From Gammaproteobacteria bacterium (lineage in GTDB: Bacteria > Pseudomonadota > Gammaproteobacteria > J044): a stretch of DNA of 19,444 bases. The notes under the pieces were generated by a model that saw only the letters and a program-made list of their open reading frames with translations, ran no database searches and was not told the DNA's origin. Shown piece by piece: positions 1 to 10,118 of this stretch (position 1 is the first letter of the stretch; each line of letters begins with the position of its first letter). A program made the position numbers and the translations under genes. The stretch is from assembly GCA_003696465.1 (NCBI GenBank), contig RFHG01000465.1, positions 1-19,444 on the forward strand. Reading direction: 5' to 3'.

Positions 1-1400
1 ACGATGTTGGCATTGCTGTGCTTGCGCACGTTGGACAGTGCCTCCTGGATGATGCGAAAGACCTGCATCTCGTAGTCGGCCGGCAGGTTGGAAAAGCCCC
101 ATTCGCGCTGCAGGAAGACGTGGATGCCGGTCTCCTTGCGAAAACGCGAGACCAGTTTTTCGATGGAGGGCAGCAGCCCCTTCTCCACATCCGGTTCGCG
201 GCAGTGGGCGATGAGCTGGCGCAGGTCGGAGTAGGCTTCCTCGAGGCTGTTCTCCACCTGTTCGAGTTCGCGGATGACCTTGAGCCCGCCGGTCTGCTGC
301 AGGGATTCGTCGAGCACCCGCACCTGGAAGCGCAGGCTGGCCAGGGTCTGGGCCAGCGAGTCGTGCAGTTCGTTGGCCAGCATGCTGCGCTCGCGCGCGA
401 TGATGGCCCGGCGCGCCTCCTTGTCGAGGCGGGCCTTGCCGATGGCCATGCCCAGATGCTGGCCGATGGTCTTCAGGAGGTTCTCCATGTCTTCGTCCTC
501 TTCCAGCCCCGGCTGGTCGAGGAACAGGTTGTACACGCCGAGGATGTCGCCGCGGTAGGAAAGCGGGATGGAGATCATGGAAGGGCGATCGGCTGGCACG
601 ATGGGCTGGCCGATGATCTGCTGGCAGGGGAGGTCGCCCTGGGTCTTGCGGATCTCGCCCTGTTCCATGGTCTGGCCGCAGGTGGCGCAGTCGCGCGGCA
701 TGTGGTGTTCGGCACGGATGACCGACTCGCTCAGTCCCAGACTGGCCACCAGTTCGAGCTGGCCATCGTCATTGAGCAGGCGCACGGCCACGGCCCTTGC
801 GCCGGTGGTATCACGGATGATCTGCATGAACTCGTCGAGCAGGGCACGCAGGTCCTTGGGCATGTTGAGGGTGGCTGCCACATCGTAGAGCACCTCGAGC
901 GAGAGGTTGCTGCGGGCCAGCTCCTCGGTCTGTTCGCGCACCCGCTGGTCCATTTCCGAGGACAGGGCCTCGAAGTTGTCGGCCAGTGCGTTGATGTCAC
1001 GCGCGAGCTTGGCGATCTCACCCTCGGCAAGACGCGGCAGGCGCGCATTGAGGTTGCCGGAGCGCAGACGAAGCGCCCAGTTACGCACATGCGTGAGGGG
1101 GCGCCACAGGTAGCGCTGGGTCATGTAGAGGATGAACAGCACCATGCTGAACGAGAGGCCCAGCAGGGCGATGTGGGCAACGAGCAGGGGGTCGTTGCCG
1201 GCGGCGCTGTTCTGCAACAACTGGTAGCTGGTGATGGCCAGCCCCACCAGCCCCACGGCCAGGATGCCCAGGGATACGATGAAGCGCAGGTCGAAGACCC
1301 CCGGCGACTTGCGGTGCCACTCGGGGGCCGGGGGGATGCGGGCCCCGAGGTAGCGCCTGAGTCCCTGCAGCAGCTTGCAGTTGCGGGTCAGACTGGCCAT
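1..1400 (-). CDS. NarX-like sensor histidine kinase, C-terminus cut by the window edge
   Basis: Reading the minus strand from the ATG at 1398-1400 gives an open frame of 466 codons that runs off the window. Two hydrophobic segments (about residues 38-62 and 71-97) are separated by only about 8 residues, so there is virtually no periplasmic sensor domain. A HAMP-like linker (about 98-150) follows, then a GAF-like domain (about 170-320) containing Cys238, Cys241 and Cys259, a HisKA_3 dimerisation segment with phosphoacceptor His346 in NELHDSLAQTLA, and the start of an ATPase domain with the N-box IIQEALSNVRKHSNA near 450-464. This is the architecture of NarX/NarQ-type kinases without the nitrate-binding domain. 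It starts 16 bases after dsrR, so it is probably co-transcribed with the dsr genes. A partner response regulator would be expected just outside the window. The input signal is unknown; the GAF cysteines could bind a cofactor or sense redox or sulfur state (inference). Confidence 0.88.
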   Translation of the reverse strand, partial: MASLTRNCKLLQGLRRYLGARIPPAPEWHRKSPGVFDLRFIVSLGILAVGLVGLAITSYQLLQNSAAGNDPLLVAHIALLGLSFSMVLFILYMTQRYLWRPLTHVRNWALRLRSGNLNARLPRLAEGEIAKLARDINALADNFEALSSEMDQRVREQTEELARSNLSLEVLYDVAATLNMPKDLRALLDEFMQIIRDTTGARAVAVRLLNDDGQLELVASLGLSESVIRAEHHMPRDCATCGQTMEQGEIRKTQGDLPCQQIIGQPIVPADRPSMISIPLSYRGDILGVYNLFLDQPGLEEDEDMENLLKTIGQHLGMAIGKARLDKEARRAIIARERSMLANELHDSLAQTLASLRFQVRVLDESLQQTGGLKVIRELEQVENSLEEAYSDLRQLIAHCREPDVEKGLLPSIEKLVSRFRKETGIHVFLQREWGFSNLPADYEMQVFRIIQEALSNVRKHSNANI

Positions 1401-1416
1401 GGCGGCTCCTGCCGGA

Positions 1417-1728
1417 TCACTCCTCCGGCGGGGTGTAGTTCGGGTCGTTGGGGTTGAGGAAGATGAACTGGTTTTCGCCATCGATCTCGACGAAGTCGAT
1501 GGTCATGCCCTTGACCAGGTCGAGGCTGATGGAGGAGATGACCACGTCCACACCCTCGATGTGATAGGTGGTGTCCTTGGCCGGGTCGGCCTCGTCGAAG
1601 CCCATGGCATAGTGGAACTTGCCGTCGGGCAGGCGCTGGGCGGCCACGCGCAGGGGCAGGCCCTCGAGGTGCTGCTCCTTGGCAGAGGTGCGGATCTGGG
1701 CGGCGGCTTCAGGTGTAATCGAAATCAT
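1417..1728 (-). CDS. dsrR: DsrR, cysteine-free A-type (IscA-like) protein
   Basis: A 103-residue protein with the A-type Fe-S carrier fold signature (start MISITPEAAAQIRTSA, GLPLRVAAQ, a later DFVEIDGENQFIFLNPN segment). It contains no cysteine at all, whereas true IscA/ErpA carriers need three. Known DsrR of Allochromatium vinosum likewise lacks the cysteines and acts in post-transcriptional control or assembly of the Dsr system rather than as a cluster carrier. The ATG overlaps the dsrN stop in an ATGA arrangement (1725-1728), which implies translational coupling. Position at the end of the dsr operon supports the assignment. Confidence 0.9.
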   Translation of the reverse strand: MISITPEAAAQIRTSAKEQHLEGLPLRVAAQRLPDGKFHYAMGFDEADPAKDTTYHIEGVDVVISSISLDLVKGMTIDFVEIDGENQFIFLNPNDPNYTPPEE

Positions 1729-3143
1729 GGCTGTTCGTCTTCCGGTTCAAGTGTAGTGAGTTCGGTTTCGTGCGTGCACCGGCGAACGAATTCCACGAAA
1801 CGCGCCACCCAGGGATAGTGGTCGGTATGGCGCAGATGGGAGTAGTTCGCCAGCAGATTGCGGTAGATGATACCATCATGCGCCCCGTCGATTCCCATTC
1901 CCCGCTTCATGGTGTAGGCATTGGGCAGCCCCTCCGGCGGTCCTTGCAGGGCCGAGTAGTGAAACTCGTGGGCATGAATCGTGGGTGGCTCCATGCCCAG
2001 CCGCGGCCAGGGATGGTGGGGCGTTTCCTCCAGCATGACATACCCGCGCCCCTGCGGCCTGGAATGCATCTCCACATCGGCGGGGATGCTGCCCACCATG
2101 GCATGGCGCTGTTCGCCCCAGACCAGGTTGCGGCACAGGTACATGAGTCCGCCGCACTCGGCATAGGCCGGCAGACCAGCCTGGATGGCCGCCCGGATCT
2201 CGCGCCGCAGGTGGAGGTTGGCCGATAGGTCGGCAGCCGCCGTTTCGGGGAACCCGCCGCCAATGAACAGGCCATCGACCTCGGGCAAATGGATATCGTG
2301 CAGGGCATCGAAGGGCACCAGTTCGGCCCCGCAGCGGGCAAAGGCATCCAGATCGGAAGGGTAATAGAAGCCGAACGCGGCATCGCGCGCGATGCCGATA
2401 CGTACCCGCGCACCACTGCAGGGGACTGGTACGGCCGGTTGTTCCGAGCAGGGCAGGGGGCCGGCACCAGCGGCCACTTCCAGCAGTCGGTCGAGATCCA
2501 CCTGATCGTGCACGGCCCGGGCCAGGGTGCGGATCTTGTCGTCCACGGCAGGCGCCTCGTTGCTCGGAATCAGGCCCAGATGGCGTTCGTCGATGTCGAG
2601 CGCGGGATCACGGTGGACGGCCCCAATGACCGGTATGTCGGTGTAGTGTTCGACGATCCGCCGAAGCTTGCCCTCATGGCGTGAGCCACCCACCTGGTTG
2701 AAGATGACCCCGGCAATCTGCAAGTGCGGGTCGAATGCCTGATGGCCGAGCAGGATCGGGGCCACGCCCCGCGTCATGCCACGGGTATCGAGCACCAGCA
2801 CCACCGGCACTCCGAGCAGGCGCGCCAGGGCAGCGTTGCTGTTGCTGCCCTCGAGATCGAGGCCGTCGTAGAGGCCCTTGTTGCCCTCGATCAGGCCAAT
2901 GTCGGCCTTGTGCACACGCGCACCGAACTCGCGGCAGATCTCGCCTTCGCTCATGGTGTGGAAGTCGAGGTTGTAGCAGCCATGACCGGCAGCCCGTCCC
3001 AGCCACATCGGGTCGATGTAGTCGGGGCCCTTCTTGAACGGCTGTACATGCAGCCCCCGTTCGCGCAGGGCGGCACACAGGCCGATGCTGAGCGTTGTCT
3101 TGCCCGAGGACTTGTGGATTGCGGAGATGAAGATGCGATTCAT
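1725..3143 (-). CDS. dsrN: DsrN, siroheme amidase (CobB/CbiA-like)
   Basis: A 472-residue protein related to cobyrinic acid a,c-diamide synthase. The N-terminal ATP-binding half carries HKSSGKTT (10-17) and KKGPDYIDP (37-45). The C-terminal class I glutamine amidotransferase half carries GLFIGGGFPE (291-300), a nucleophile Cys330 in AECGGLMYL, and a histidine-containing HAHEFHYSAL segment near the end. In A. vinosum DsrN is the glutamine-dependent enzyme that converts siroheme to siro(heme)amide for DsrAB. The gene begins 23 bases after the dsrP-side hairpin and has no clear Shine-Dalgarno sequence before its ATG; the bases just upstream read CATGGCCTGAACG. A low expression level relative to dsrMKJOP is therefore plausible. 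Its end overlaps dsrR. Confidence 0.93.
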   Translation of the reverse strand: MNRIFISAIHKSSGKTTLSIGLCAALRERGLHVQPFKKGPDYIDPMWLGRAAGHGCYNLDFHTMSEGEICREFGARVHKADIGLIEGNKGLYDGLDLEGSNSNAALARLLGVPVVLVLDTRGMTRGVAPILLGHQAFDPHLQIAGVIFNQVGGSRHEGKLRRIVEHYTDIPVIGAVHRDPALDIDERHLGLIPSNEAPAVDDKIRTLARAVHDQVDLDRLLEVAAGAGPLPCSEQPAVPVPCSGARVRIGIARDAAFGFYYPSDLDAFARCGAELVPFDALHDIHLPEVDGLFIGGGFPETAAADLSANLHLRREIRAAIQAGLPAYAECGGLMYLCRNLVWGEQRHAMVGSIPADVEMHSRPQGRGYVMLEETPHHPWPRLGMEPPTIHAHEFHYSALQGPPEGLPNAYTMKRGMGIDGAHDGIIYRNLLANYSHLRHTDHYPWVARFVEFVRRCTHETELTTLEPEDEQP

Positions 3144-3156
3144 CGTTCAGGCCATG

Positions 3157-3198
3157 AAAACGAAAAGGGGGATGACAGAGCGGGCTCCATCATCCCCC
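3157..3198 (-). terminator. Intrinsic terminator or attenuator between dsrP and dsrN
   Basis: In the minus-strand RNA, arms GGGGGATGA and TCATCCCCC pair perfectly (3167-3175 with 3190-3198). The loop can extend the stem with GAG/CTC through two G-U pairs. It is followed immediately by TTTTCGTTTT (3166 down to 3157). This is the form of a rho-independent terminator placed 19 bases after the dsrP stop and just before dsrN. Because dsrN and dsrR lack another obvious promoter, read-through or attenuation is likely (inference). Confidence 0.78.
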
Positions 3199-3217
3199 AA
3201 AGACGGCCGGGCGGTGA

Positions 3218-4432
3218 TCAGTCGGCGGCCTTGTGATGCTGCGGATCCACCACGTGGTCTTCCAGGCTCATGGGCAGGAAGCGCAGGATCTTCACGCCCA
3301 GGGCCACCATGAGCAGGGTGACCGCCATGCCGCTTAGGCCGAGCAGGAACTCGGGGGTCGAGGGATGGTACGGATGGATGACGCCATCGAAGAAGCTGCT
3401 GCTTTCCTCAAGGCCCGGGAACAGATCCAGCGGCCAGGCCTGGCCACCGATAATGGTGACATACATCTGGATCACGCCGCCCACGACCACCAGCAGCGAG
3501 GCCACCACCAGCCAGAAGCGTGAGCGGCTGGTGCCCGGCAGGTAGAGCAGGGCAAAGGGCACGACGAGGCCGATCAGCATCTGGCCCACCCAGAACAGGG
3601 TGGAGTAGATGTTGTCGCCGAAGAGGATGAATTCCTCCACGCCGTGGCGCTGGGCCACATACAGGCTGGCAATGTGGAACACCAGCACGAAGTAGAACAC
3701 GGTGACCAGGAAAATCCCTAGCATGTTCTTCAGGCGACGCACGACCAGATCACCCAGCGGACGGCCGGTCCAGGCATAGCTGGCCAGCAGCACGAGAATG
3801 AAGATCGCGGTTCCGTAGGCAAAGGACATGGCCACGAACATCGGGCCCATCACGGCGGAATTGTAGGCCTCGCGGGCAATGAGGAAGCCGAAGATGGAAC
3901 CGGTACCGGTGGTGAGGATGATGCGCCACGCAAAGGCGAAGATACCGGCCGGCTTGTACAGCGGCTTCGCATTGCGATCCATCATGGCCCAGAGATACAC
4001 GAACACGGCGGCAAAGAAGCCGTTGTAGAGGATCATGTTCCAGGCAAAGATGGACTTGAAGTTGTAATGCGTCATGGCCACGATCAGGCGATCCGGGTGA
4101 CCCAGGTCGAGGACCAGGATCATCAGGCCACCGGCCAGCAGGGAGATGGCCAGCAGGCCGGAGAGACGCCCCATGTACTTGTAGATGTGGCGGTTGAACA
4201 CGGTGGCCACGGACGCCACATTGAGGGCGCCGGTGGCGGCCACGATCAGGAACACGGCAAACACATGCGGCACGCCCCAGACGATCTGGTTGGTCATGCC
4301 GGTTACCCAGTGGCCATTGTGCTCCATGTACAGGGCCGCGCCCAGTCCCAGGGCCAGGATGCCGCCCAGCAGGGCGAGCAGGCCCAGGTAGCCCATGCTC
4401 TTGCCTTCGATTTCACGAAATTCAACGCTCAT
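3218..4432 (-). CDS. dsrP: DsrP, NrfD/PsrC-type membrane subunit of DsrMKJOP
   Basis: A 404-residue, very hydrophobic protein with about ten predicted membrane segments, for example near residues 15-38, 50-75 and 90-112 and continuing to LGLSGMAVTLLMVALGVKIL at the C-end. This is the layout and length of NrfD-family quinone-interacting subunits. In the DsrMKJOP complex DsrP pairs with the ferredoxin-like DsrO and exchanges electrons with the quinone pool. The ATG at 4432 follows a purine-rich GAAAGAGAAG segment and starts 34 bases after the dsrO stop. The downstream spacer carries a terminator-like hairpin. Confidence 0.93.
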   Translation of the reverse strand: MSVEFREIEGKSMGYLGLLALLGGILALGLGAALYMEHNGHWVTGMTNQIVWGVPHVFAVFLIVAATGALNVASVATVFNRHIYKYMGRLSGLLAISLLAGGLMILVLDLGHPDRLIVAMTHYNFKSIFAWNMILYNGFFAAVFVYLWAMMDRNAKPLYKPAGIFAFAWRIILTTGTGSIFGFLIAREAYNSAVMGPMFVAMSFAYGTAIFILVLLASYAWTGRPLGDLVVRRLKNMLGIFLVTVFYFVLVFHIASLYVAQRHGVEEFILFGDNIYSTLFWVGQMLIGLVVPFALLYLPGTSRSRFWLVVASLLVVVGGVIQMYVTIIGGQAWPLDLFPGLEESSSFFDGVIHPYHPSTPEFLLGLSGMAVTLLMVALGVKILRFLPMSLEDHVVDPQHHKAAD

Positions 4433-4466
4433 GGTTTCTTCTCTTTCGTGTAGGGTGCCGTGAGAC

Positions 4467-5237
4467 TCAGATGCCCTGATAACGGACGCCGGTGTCCAGC
4501 TTCAGATCCGCGCGGATCTGCTTGCCGCCGAACTTGGCCAGCTGCTTCGAGATCTCGCTGTTCGGATCCTTCAGATCACCGAAGATGAGGGCCTTGTCCT
4601 CCTCGCCATGCTGTTCGGCGCAGGCCTCCACACAGGCAGGCTGCTGGCCGTTGTCCACGCGGTAGACACACATGGTGCAGGACTCGACGGTGCCCTTGCC
4701 GCGCGGGGCATGCGGCAGCTGTTCACCCTCGAGGCTCTCGTGAATGAACGAGCGGGCCTTGTAGGGGCAGGCCATCATGCAGTAGCGGCAGCCGATGCAG
4801 ATGTGCTTGTCGACCAGCACGATGCCGTCGGCACGCTTCATCGAGGCGCCGGTGGGGCAGACATCCACACAGGGCGGGTGCTTGCAGTGCTGGCACATGA
4901 CCGGCAGCTGCTGCTCGTAGCCGGTCTTCTTGTCACGCAGCTTGACCACGCGGATCCACTGGGCATCGGTCTCGGGTCGGCCATGCCCCTTGACGCCATG
5001 GGTCTCGTGGCAGGCCGTGACGCACTTCTCGCAACCGTCGCACTTGTTGGCGTTGACCAGCATGCCCCAGCGCACGGAATCGTCCACCGGGCGATCCAGC
5101 GGGCGTTCGCCGGGCTTGGCGGCCTCGGCCACGGTGTTGAGAATCACGCCGGGGGCAATGGTGATGCCCGCCACCACGGCGGCGCTGCCACCCAGGAACT
5201 TGCGGCGATAGCTGTCGATCCGGTTCTCGTTACTCAT
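4467..5237 (-). CDS. dsrO: DsrO, Tat-exported ferredoxin-like subunit (four 4Fe-4S motifs)
   Basis: Starting at the ATG at 5237 the protein has 256 residues and begins with a twin-arginine signal (YRRKFLGG, residues 10-17, then a hydrophobic stretch and AEAA). Four cysteine motifs follow in order: CDGCEKCVTAC (from residue 66), CQHCKHPPCVDVC, CIGCRYCMMAC and CTMC...CVEAC, typical of HybA/PsrB/NrfC-type periplasmic iron-sulfur proteins. It passes electrons between the triheme DsrJ and the membrane protein DsrP. The start overlaps dsrJ by 8 bases and has GGAGAG 8 bases upstream. A much longer in-frame extension upstream lies wholly within dsrJ and would bury the Tat signal, so it is not used. 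Confidence 0.94.
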   Translation of the reverse strand: MSNENRIDSYRRKFLGGSAAVVAGITIAPGVILNTVAEAAKPGERPLDRPVDDSVRWGMLVNANKCDGCEKCVTACHETHGVKGHGRPETDAQWIRVVKLRDKKTGYEQQLPVMCQHCKHPPCVDVCPTGASMKRADGIVLVDKHICIGCRYCMMACPYKARSFIHESLEGEQLPHAPRGKGTVESCTMCVYRVDNGQQPACVEACAEQHGEEDKALIFGDLKDPNSEISKQLAKFGGKQIRADLKLDTGVRYQGI

Positions 5238-5736
5238 GGCTGTTGCTCTCCGCAGAGACGAGTTCGATATCACCCTTGCTGATCGGGGCACCGGCCTTGT
5301 CGGCAAAGTGATGCGGATTGCTGCCGCCCAGCGCATGCTGGAACTTGCCGCCCTTGTACGCGGTTTCCGGCTTGTCGGCATGGCACTGGAAACAGTCGAT
5401 GTGTACGGAGGCGTAGTTATGGCAGCTGCTGCAGAAGTGATCGTCACTGCCGAACTTGGGATATTCACCCTTTTCGTTCGGGACCACATGGCAGTTGATG
5501 CATTCGACCAGGCTGTACTTCTTGGTGCGAATGCCCTCGTGCATGGTTTCGGTCCGCTGATGCAGGATGAAATCCATGTGATGACGGCGCATCACCGGTG
5601 TGGGCTCCACGCATTGCTCGCCCTTGCCCTTGGGGATGTCGGGCAGGGGGGGCTCGGCGTGGGCTCCGGCCGTAAACAGGAGTGACGCCAGCCCGAGAAG
5701 GGCCAGCGTCACTTTCAGTTGGCGAGTCAGGCGCAC
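5230..5736 (-). CDS. dsrJ: DsrJ, periplasmic triheme cytochrome c
   Basis: A 168-residue protein with a Sec-type signal peptide (about residues 1-27, ending AGAHA) and three heme-binding CXXCH motifs: CINCH (79-83), CSSCH (102-106) and CFQCH (115-119). An extra Cys42 in EQCVEPTPVM lies where A. vinosum DsrJ has the cysteine that serves as distal ligand of an unusual His/Cys heme. It belongs to the periplasmic side of DsrMKJOP. The start is GTG (5734-5736) with AGGAGAG six bases upstream, 18 bases after the dsrL stop. It overlaps dsrO by 8 bases. Confidence 0.94.
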   Translation of the reverse strand: MRLTRQLKVTLALLGLASLLFTAGAHAEPPLPDIPKGKGEQCVEPTPVMRRHHMDFILHQRTETMHEGIRTKKYSLVECINCHVVPNEKGEYPKFGSDDHFCSSCHNYASVHIDCFQCHADKPETAYKGGKFQHALGGSNPHHFADKAGAPISKGDIELVSAESNSHE

Positions 5737-5754
5737 AGTAGGCTCTCCTATCGC

Positions 5755-7710
5755 TTATTCACCCATGGCCATGTCGATGTAGCCGGTCGGGCACACATCG
5801 GAGCAGATGTGGCAGCCAATGCAGCGTGCATAGTCGGTTGCCACATAGCGGCCAGTGGTGGCCTGATCCTTGGGCACACGGTACACCGCGTCCTGCGGAC
5901 AGAAGATAACGCAGTTGTCGCACTCGAAGCACAGGCCGCAGCTCATGCAGCGCTCGGCCTCGGCCTGGGCCTCTTCCTCGGACAGGCCGATGACACGCTC
6001 GCTGAAATGACCCAGCACTTCGTCGGCAGAGGGTACGATCTCCTTGCGCTTGTGACGCGGGACGCACTGGAAGTGGCCCAGGAACAGCTTGTCGGAGGAG
6101 ATGATTTCGTACTTGGAGCGGTCCTCGAAGTTGTGGATCGCGAAATCGGCAGAGGAGGTGCCGCGCAGATCACCCTCGTTGGGGTTGAATTCCTTCGGCG
6201 CCAGACCGGTCTCGAGCAGCTTCTCCAGCAGGTTGAAGTGGTGCTTGTCGACCTTCGGACGCTTCTTCATCTCCTCGTGCTTGAGGTAGTGGTCGATGCT
6301 CTCGGCAGCGATGGAGGCCTGGCCGATGGCGGTGGTCAGCAGGTGCGGACGCACGATATCGCCACACACGAAGTGACCGTCCTTGCCGGGCACCTGATAG
6401 AAGCTGTCGGCATCCATCAGGCCGCGACCGTTGTCGAAGTCTTCCAGGCCGCTCAGGTCACCGCTCTGGCCGATGGCGGCCACGATCAGGTCGGCCTCGA
6501 TCACGCGCTCGGTACCCTCGACGGGGACCGGACGGTTGTCTTCCATCTTGCAGTCGGCGACCTTGAGGCCCACGGCACGCTTGCCGGACTCGTCCATGAT
6601 GACTTCCAGAGGCATGACGCCATCGAGGATGGTGACACCCTCGGTCAGGGCATCCATGACCTCGTGCTCGGCTGCGGTCATCTGATCCTTCGGGAACAGG
6701 GAGGTCAGGGTGACATCGGCCCCTTCCTTGGCAGCAGAGACCACGGTGTCGTGAGTGGTGTAGCCATGCACGACGCGCTCGGGACGCTCGTCTTCGCCGA
6801 TGTTGCTCACGGCGCCCAGACGGCGGGCAACGGAGACCACGTCGATGGAGGTATCACCACCACCCACGCAGACCACCTTCTTGCTCACCAGCTGCAGACG
6901 ACCCTCGTTGAAGGCCTCGAGGAAGGCCACACCGGAGACGCAGTTCTCGCAGTCTTTCCAGCCGGGGATCGGCAGGTCACGACCGACCCAGGTACCGATG
7001 GCCCACAGGATGGCGTCGAATTCCTTCTCCAGATCCTCGACCGAGACATCCTTGCCGACACGGGTGTTGGTGCGAACCTCGATGTCGCCCATGTCGAGAA
7101 TACGGTTGATCTCGTGGTCGAGCACCTCACGCGGGGTACGGTAGCCGGGGATGCCGTAGCGCATCATGCCGCCGAGTTCGGCATGCGACTCGAAGATGCA
7201 GGAGGCATGGCCCATGCGGCGCAGCTGGTAGGCAGCAGACAGACCGGCCGGGCCGCCACCGACGATGGCCACCTTCTTGCCGCTCAGCTCTTTCGGTGCC
7301 TCGAACTTGAAGCCGTTTTCGTAGGCGGTGTCGCCGATGAACTGCTCGACCGAGTTGATGCCGACGAAGTCATCGACGTCGTTGCGGTTGCAGCCGTCCT
7401 GGCACGGGGCAGGGCAGACGCGACCCATCATAGCCGGGAACGGGTTGGCATTGGTGGAGCGGCGGAAGGCGTACTCCTGCCAGCTCATGTCACCGGCAGG
7501 CTTCTCCACACCGCGGACGATGTCGAGCCAGCCACGGATATCCTCACCGGAGGGGCAGCTGCCCTGGCAGGGCGGCGTGCGGTGCACGTAGACAGGGCAC
7601 TTGTGAGAGGTATCCTGGACGAAGATCTTCTCGTGCAGATCGTCCCAGGTGTTCTTCCCGTCCTCGAAACGGCGGAACGTCAACTTGCATTCGTCTTGTG
7701 AAGTAGCCAT
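5755..7710 (-). CDS. dsrL: DsrL, flavin/iron-sulfur NAD(P)H-linked oxidoreductase
   Basis: A 651-residue protein of the glutamate synthase small-subunit type. The N-terminal Fe-S region includes CPAPCQDGC (99-107). An FAD Rossmann motif VAIVGGGPAGLSAAYQL spans 147-163, and an NAD-binding motif VVCVGGGDTSIDV lies near residue 280. A C-terminal ferredoxin domain has CMSCGLCFECDNC and CIGCHICSDVCPTGY. DsrL couples to DsrAB and links sulfide/persulfide oxidation to NAD+ reduction in sulfur oxidisers; it is essential in A. vinosum. Its place between dsrK and dsrJ is the usual oxidative-type order. The ATG has AGGAGAG five bases upstream. Confidence 0.95.
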   Translation of the reverse strand: MATSQDECKLTFRRFEDGKNTWDDLHEKIFVQDTSHKCPVYVHRTPPCQGSCPSGEDIRGWLDIVRGVEKPAGDMSWQEYAFRRSTNANPFPAMMGRVCPAPCQDGCNRNDVDDFVGINSVEQFIGDTAYENGFKFEAPKELSGKKVAIVGGGPAGLSAAYQLRRMGHASCIFESHAELGGMMRYGIPGYRTPREVLDHEINRILDMGDIEVRTNTRVGKDVSVEDLEKEFDAILWAIGTWVGRDLPIPGWKDCENCVSGVAFLEAFNEGRLQLVSKKVVCVGGGDTSIDVVSVARRLGAVSNIGEDERPERVVHGYTTHDTVVSAAKEGADVTLTSLFPKDQMTAAEHEVMDALTEGVTILDGVMPLEVIMDESGKRAVGLKVADCKMEDNRPVPVEGTERVIEADLIVAAIGQSGDLSGLEDFDNGRGLMDADSFYQVPGKDGHFVCGDIVRPHLLTTAIGQASIAAESIDHYLKHEEMKKRPKVDKHHFNLLEKLLETGLAPKEFNPNEGDLRGTSSADFAIHNFEDRSKYEIISSDKLFLGHFQCVPRHKRKEIVPSADEVLGHFSERVIGLSEEEAQAEAERCMSCGLCFECDNCVIFCPQDAVYRVPKDQATTGRYVATDYARCIGCHICSDVCPTGYIDMAMGE

Positions 7711-7730
7711 GCCTGCTCTCCTAATCTAGT

Positions 7731-7744
7731 GAATCAGGTGATTC
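7731..7744. repeat. Small palindrome in the dsrK/dsrL spacer
   Basis: GAATCAGGTGATTC has 6-base arms (GAATCA/TGATTC) with a two-base centre, 21 bases upstream of the dsrL start in the 50-base spacer. It may be a weak RNA hairpin or chance; no function is assigned. Confidence 0.35.
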
Positions 7745-7760
7745 GGAAACATTGAAATCG

Positions 7761-9311
<1,551 letters not shown>

Positions 9312-9332
9312 GGTGAATTCCTCGAATCGCGC

Positions 9333-10082
9333 TTACGAGTTGGAGTTCTGCTGCGAACCGGCTTCCAGTTCGGCAGCCCACGGCGCGAGATGACGCTGCT
9401 CGCGCGGGTTGTCGACCTGGTTGCGGGTCGGGCTGAAGAACACGCCCGGCACATGCAGCAATTTGCTGAACGGGAACACGATCATCAGCACGGCTACCAG
9501 ACCCAGGTGCGTGAGCAGAAGCGGGTCGCTGGGAAGCGGCTGGATGTCGAAGCGCATCAGGCCCAGGAAGAAGGCCTTGACGCTGACGATGTCGGTGTGA
9601 CTCACGAAGGTCATGGAGGCACCGGAGATGCCGATACCCAGGAGCAGGGCCAGCATCAGATGATCAGAGGGGGCGGAGATGTAGCGCACGCGGTCAACCA
9701 CGATGCGGCGTGCCCACAGGCCAAGCAGGCCGGCAATCATGGCGAATGCGGCGTACTTGCCAAAGGGCTGGATGAGCTCGACCCACCACCAGACAGGATC
9801 GGTGAAATAGCGCAGGTGGCGTGCCAGGACCACGAACAGGGCCATGTGGAACATCCAGCCGAAAATCCAGATCCACTTGTTCGACCGGAAGAGGCTGTAG
9901 AAGAAGATGACTTCCTTTGCCATGCGCAGTACCACACCGGACCGGGTCGTCGGAGCCGGGGTAGTCGGAATCTTGAGCGGTGCAGGCGTCTTGGCGTACT
10001 GCACGATCTTGCGGCCAAGGCCGATCACCAGCAAGCCCGTTGCGAAATAGAACAGCAGGGCATAAATGACACTGAACGACAT
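9333..10082 (-). CDS. dsrM: DsrM, NarI-like membrane cytochrome b subunit
   Basis: From the ATG at 10082 the protein has 249 residues and five to six membrane segments: MSFSVIYALLFYFATGLLVI, a pair around IFFYSLF...WMFHMALFVVLARHLRYF, AFAMIAGLLGLWA, LMLALLLGIGIS and LTHLGLVAVLMIVF. Histidines in the helices (WMFHMAL, LLTHLG, SKLLHVPG) are candidate heme b ligands, as in NarI. It anchors DsrK and contacts the quinone pool. GGAGAGG nine bases upstream favours this start over an in-frame ATG 33 bases further upstream. The 106-base spacer before it holds two hairpins. Confidence 0.93.
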   Translation of the reverse strand: MSFSVIYALLFYFATGLLVIGLGRKIVQYAKTPAPLKIPTTPAPTTRSGVVLRMAKEVIFFYSLFRSNKWIWIFGWMFHMALFVVLARHLRYFTDPVWWWVELIQPFGKYAAFAMIAGLLGLWARRIVVDRVRYISAPSDHLMLALLLGIGISGASMTFVSHTDIVSVKAFFLGLMRFDIQPLPSDPLLLTHLGLVAVLMIVFPFSKLLHVPGVFFSPTRNQVDNPREQRHLAPWAAELEAGSQQNSNS

Positions 10083-10118
10083 GAGTTCGTTCCTCTCCCA
10101 GTAGCAGTCAAACAAGGG

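Noticed and set aside
18..1457. A 479-codon plus-strand open frame at the left edge
   Set aside because: The opposite strand encodes a clear NarX-like histidine kinase with HAMP, GAF and HisKA_3 features; the plus frame is its shadow.
5238..5489. An N-terminal extension of dsrO of about 84 codons
   Set aside because: It lies entirely inside dsrJ in another frame and would place residues before the twin-arginine signal; the ATG at 5237 with GGAGAG upstream fits better.
5719..7701. A 660-codon open frame on the plus strand opposite dsrL
   Set aside because: It is antisense to a gene with clear FAD, NAD and Fe-S motifs; its own translation is low-complexity in A, V, G, H and D with no recognisable domain. 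Third-position G+C bias in dsrL explains the lack of stops.
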